From DASQFI01 sp035633215 (GTDB lineage: Bacteria; Acidobacteriota; Vicinamibacteria; Vicinamibacterales; SCN-69-37): a stretch of DNA of 64,000 nucleotides. This document shows, piece after piece, positions 62,146 to 64,000 of the stretch; the stretch's first letter is position 1, and each line of letters begins with the position of its first letter. Position numbers and translations under genes: made by a program. The stretch covers positions 69,941 through 133,940 of the forward strand of contig DASQFI010000046.1 of the NCBI GenBank assembly GCA_035633215.1, given 5' to 3'. The notes beneath the pieces were generated by a model. That model did not search any database. It was not told the DNA's origin and saw only the letters and a list, made by a program, of their open reading frames with translations.

Positions 62146-63374
62146 GAATCCTTTTCCTCACGCATCGGCTTCCCTATGCGCCGAATCGCGGGGACCGGAT
62201 TCGCGCGTACCACCTGCTGCGCGAAATGGCCCGTTTCGCCGAGGTCTCGCTCTTCTCCCTGGTGCACGACGATGAGGAGATGTCCCATCGCGATCGGGTG
62301 CCGTTCGCGCACGACGTGACGACCCAGCGCGTCCGCCGCCTGCCGAACCTCGCCCGCGGCGCGATGCGGCTCGGAAGCGATCGGCCGCTGACCCACAGTC
62401 TTCTCGACGCGGACGGCTCGCGGGCCGCGCTCCGCAAGATGGTCGCCGATCGATCGCCTGATCTCGTGGTCGGCTTCTGTTCCGGGATGGCGCGGTACGC
62501 GTTCGAGCCGCCGCTCGACGATCGACCGTTCGTGCTCGATATGGTTGACGTCGACTCGGTCAAGTGGGAGCGGCTCGCCAAAGTCACGCGCGGGCCGGTG
62601 CGATGGATCTACCGCCGGGAAGCGCGGACACTCCGCGCGTTCGAAGCGGCTGCGGCGATGCGCGCGCGGACCACTCTCGTGGTCAACGAGCGCGAGCGCG
62701 GGGCGCTCCAGGCGATCGCGCCGGCCGCGCGTGTGCTGATCGTGCCCTCCGGCATCGATGTCGACGCTTTCCGGCCGTCCGATCCGCCGGTCGGCACGCC
62801 AGCCGTCGTCTTCTGCGGCGTCATGAACTATGTGCCGAACGAACACGGCGTTGGCTGGTTTGCCGCCGAGGTCTGGCCGCTCGTTCGGGCCGCGATTCCG
62901 TCGGCCACGTTTTCGATCGTTGGAACGTCGCCGACGCGCGCCGTGAAGAGGCTGGCCGCCCGCGATTCGTCGATCAGGGTCGTCGGTCGCGTGCCGTCCG
63001 TGCAGCCGTATCTCTGGAGCTCGGCCGTATCGGTTGCGCCGCTCCTTCTGGCGCAGGGGATTCAGACGAAGGTTTTCGAAGCGCTCGCGTCGGGGCTGCC
63101 GGTCGTCGTGACCCCGGCGGTGGCGGCAGGATTGCCGCCGGAGGTGCAGCGGATCTGTCCGACCGCCATCGACCCGCGCGGCTTCGCCGACGCGGTGATC
63201 GCACTGCTGCGATCAACACCGCACGAACGCCGGCGTCATGCCGCGTCGGCGCCGCTCGACTCCCTCGCCTGGTCCGAACAGATGCGTGGGCTCGAGGCGA
63301 TCCTGCGCGAAGGAGTGTCACAAACCGCGCGCGTTTCCACGTCTGCGGGATCGTTTTCGAATTCTCATTCGTAG
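62142..63374 (+). CDS. Glycosyltransferase of the XrtA/PEP-CTERM-associated type (GT4-like)
   Basis: 410 residues. MRILFLTHRLPYAPNRGDRI then RAYHLLREMA is the typical N-terminus of the glycosyltransferases found with XrtA (EpsH1-type) loci. DMVDVDSVKWERLA, VPSGIDVDAF, FCGVMNYVPNEHGVGWF and KVFEALASGLPVVVT follow in family order. Last gene of the nine-gene operon. ATG overlap with the acyltransferase stop defines the start. The C-terminus is Ser-rich. Confidence 0.88.
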   Translation: MRILFLTHRLPYAPNRGDRIRAYHLLREMARFAEVSLFSLVHDDEEMSHRDRVPFAHDVTTQRVRRLPNLARGAMRLGSDRPLTHSLLDADGSRAALRKMVADRSPDLVVGFCSGMARYAFEPPLDDRPFVLDMVDVDSVKWERLAKVTRGPVRWIYRREARTLRAFEAAAAMRARTTLVVNERERGALQAIAPAARVLIVPSGIDVDAFRPSDPPVGTPAVVFCGVMNYVPNEHGVGWFAAEVWPLVRAAIPSATFSIVGTSPTRAVKRLAARDSSIRVVGRVPSVQPYLWSSAVSVAPLLLAQGIQTKVFEALASGLPVVVTPAVAAGLPPEVQRICPTAIDPRGFADAVIALLRSTPHERRRHAASAPLDSLAWSEQMRGLEAILREGVSQTARVSTSAGSFSNSHS

Positions 63375-63404
63375 CGACGGCCAGCGTTCTAATCGTCGTT
63401 ATCG

Positions 63405-63418
63405 TTACGATGTCGTAA
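63405..63418. promoter_or_regulatory. Inverted repeat TTACGA-tg-TCGTAA upstream of promoter D
   Basis: A perfect 6-bp inverted repeat with a 2-base centre, about 75 bases before the -24 box at 63481. The GTTACG part resembles GTTACGGACATCG in leader B at a similar distance. Suits a dimeric activator such as a sigma-54 enhancer-binding protein. Confidence 0.45.
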
Positions 63419-63479
63419 TGCGGCCCGCCCACGACCTCACAATTCCGCCATATCTCGCACAAAATCAGGCGTCGCATTA

Positions 63480-63495
63480 TGGCACTCCGATTGCC
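63480..63495 (+). promoter_or_regulatory. Sigma-54 promoter D (TGGCAC-N5-TTGC)
   Basis: TGGCACTCCGATTGCC: near-perfect match to TGGCACG-N4-TTGC, with GG at 63481-63482 and GC at 63493-63494 (12 bases apart). Predicted transcription start near 63506, ~20 bases before the ATG at 63525. It is the best sigma-54 match in the window. Confidence 0.7.
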
Positions 63496-63524
63496 CCTCC
63501 AGCGTCGGCTCTCCCTGGTGTGGC

Positions 63525-64000
63525 ATGCAGCAGTGGCCGATTCCCTTCCATCTTCAATCGCGACGCGCTGGACACATCCTTTTTGGCTTCATTGGTTTCA
63601 TAGGTCTCGCCGCGAGTCTTGCGCAATCTGCTGAAGCGCAGTTCGCCAATGGCATTCCGAATCTGTGCACGAATCCCACGGTGCAGTCCGTGCGCAGCGG
63701 CGCCTGGTCGGATCCGGCAACGTGGCTGGCCGGACAGGTGCCGACCGTGAACGACCGCGTCGCGGTCGCACCCGGCACGACCGTCACGTACGATCGCCAG
63801 AGCGACGCGGACATCTTCTGCCTCAATGTCTTCGGGCAGTTGACGTTTCGGAGCGACATCTCGACGCGGTTGACGGTCGGCACGTTGACGGTGCTGCCCG
63901 GCGCGGGTCTGCAGATCGGCACGTCCGGCGCGCCGGTCGCCTCCGGGGTCACGGCCGAGATCGTGATCTCGGACCGGCCGCTCGATACGGGCGCCGACCC
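63525..64000 (+). CDS. Secreted G8-domain protein, N-terminal part (3' end outside window)
   Basis: 158 codons are visible before the right edge. MQQWPIPFHL precedes a signal peptide helix (about 17-36) ending SAEA. The G8 domain follows: SVRSGAWSDPATWLAGQ, PGTTVTYD, GQLTFRSDISTRLTVG, GAPVASGVTAEIVISDRPLD. This matches, part by part, the G8 protein at 48171 (for example GAPVAAGVTAEIVIADRALD), so the two are paralogues. The ATG is 30 bases after the sigma-54 -12 box. A beta-helix C-terminal domain is expected outside the window. Confidence 0.85.
   Translation, partial: MQQWPIPFHLQSRRAGHILFGFIGFIGLAASLAQSAEAQFANGIPNLCTNPTVQSVRSGAWSDPATWLAGQVPTVNDRVAVAPGTTVTYDRQSDADIFCLNVFGQLTFRSDISTRLTVGTLTVLPGAGLQIGTSGAPVASGVTAEIVISDRPLDTGAD

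Noticed and set aside
1..64000. CRISPR arrays, tRNA or rRNA genes, insertion sequences, phage genes
   Set aside because: I looked for regular direct repeats, tRNA-like cloverleafs with CCA-type ends, transposase motifs with terminal repeats and phage structural genes, and found none that could be supported.

Overview
The window is GC-rich bacterial DNA, densely packed with genes on both strands. Most neighbours overlap by 4 to 25 bases, and GTG and TTG starts are common. I see no rRNA, tRNA, CRISPR array, insertion sequence or phage gene. Nearly all of the ~51 genes belong to one very large accessory locus for making, decorating and remodelling a cell-surface polysaccharide. A FemAB-like protein (37016) and a glycosyltransferase of the type linked to XrtA/PEP-CTERM systems (62142), with several sigma-54-like promoters, suit an environmental Gram-negative. 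My guess is an Acidobacteriota (Vicinamibacteria-like) genome, but no marker gene proves it.

Layout. 1-6338: polytopic GT-C-type glycosyltransferases and an isoprenylcysteine-methyltransferase-like protein. 6421-16129: an eight-gene plus-strand run (Wzx-like flippase, methyltransferase, alpha/beta hydrolase, GT-C, SDR epimerase, small unknown, GMC oxidoreductase, alkaline-phosphatase-superfamily enzyme). 16197-19816: a minus-strand run (GT2, small membrane protein, GtrB-like GT2, sulfotransferase). 19957-23595: a GT-C protein and an FAD oxidoreductase, flanked by remnants of a decayed duplication. 23849-29740: an O-acylation module (MBOAT, 36-residue microprotein, two SGNH-like proteins, FkbH, acyl carrier protein). 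29718-31898: UDP-GlcNAc 2-epimerase and a methyltransferase. 32276-38059: GT-C, flippase-like protein, methyltransferase, DegT-type and FemAB-like proteins. 38056-53080: a minus-strand block with cupin, GT2, asparagine synthase, toroid lyase-like protein, bi-domain oxidoreductase, polysaccharide deacetylase, GT4, G8/beta-helix protein and a rhamnogalacturonan-lyase-like protein. 53143-63374: a nine-gene plus-strand operon (GT-C, HAD, UbiA, asparagine-synthase-like, beta-helix, GT2, GT4, hexapeptide acyltransferase, GT4). 63525-64000: the start of a second G8-domain gene.

How they may work together. GT2 and GT4 enzymes would build repeat units. GtrB-like and UbiA-type enzymes would make polyprenyl-linked sugars for the GT-C transferases. 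The Wzx-like flippase exports units. Sulfotransferase, methyltransferases, acyltransferases and deacetylase decorate them. Beta-helix and toroid proteins may cut or epimerise the polymer. No Wza/Wzc export genes or initiating phosphoglycosyltransferase are visible, so the core machinery lies elsewhere.

The most interesting signal is the module at 23849-29740. Its parts correspond one-to-one with the Gram-positive Dlt D-alanylation relay (loader, carrier protein, MBOAT, FxYxxF microprotein, SGNH partner), but with an FkbH protein as the predicted loader, suggesting transfer of a glyceryl-type group. Other notable signals are a family of sigma-54-like promoters, two of them sharing an apparently duplicated leader, and a duplicated gene block that decayed reciprocally.
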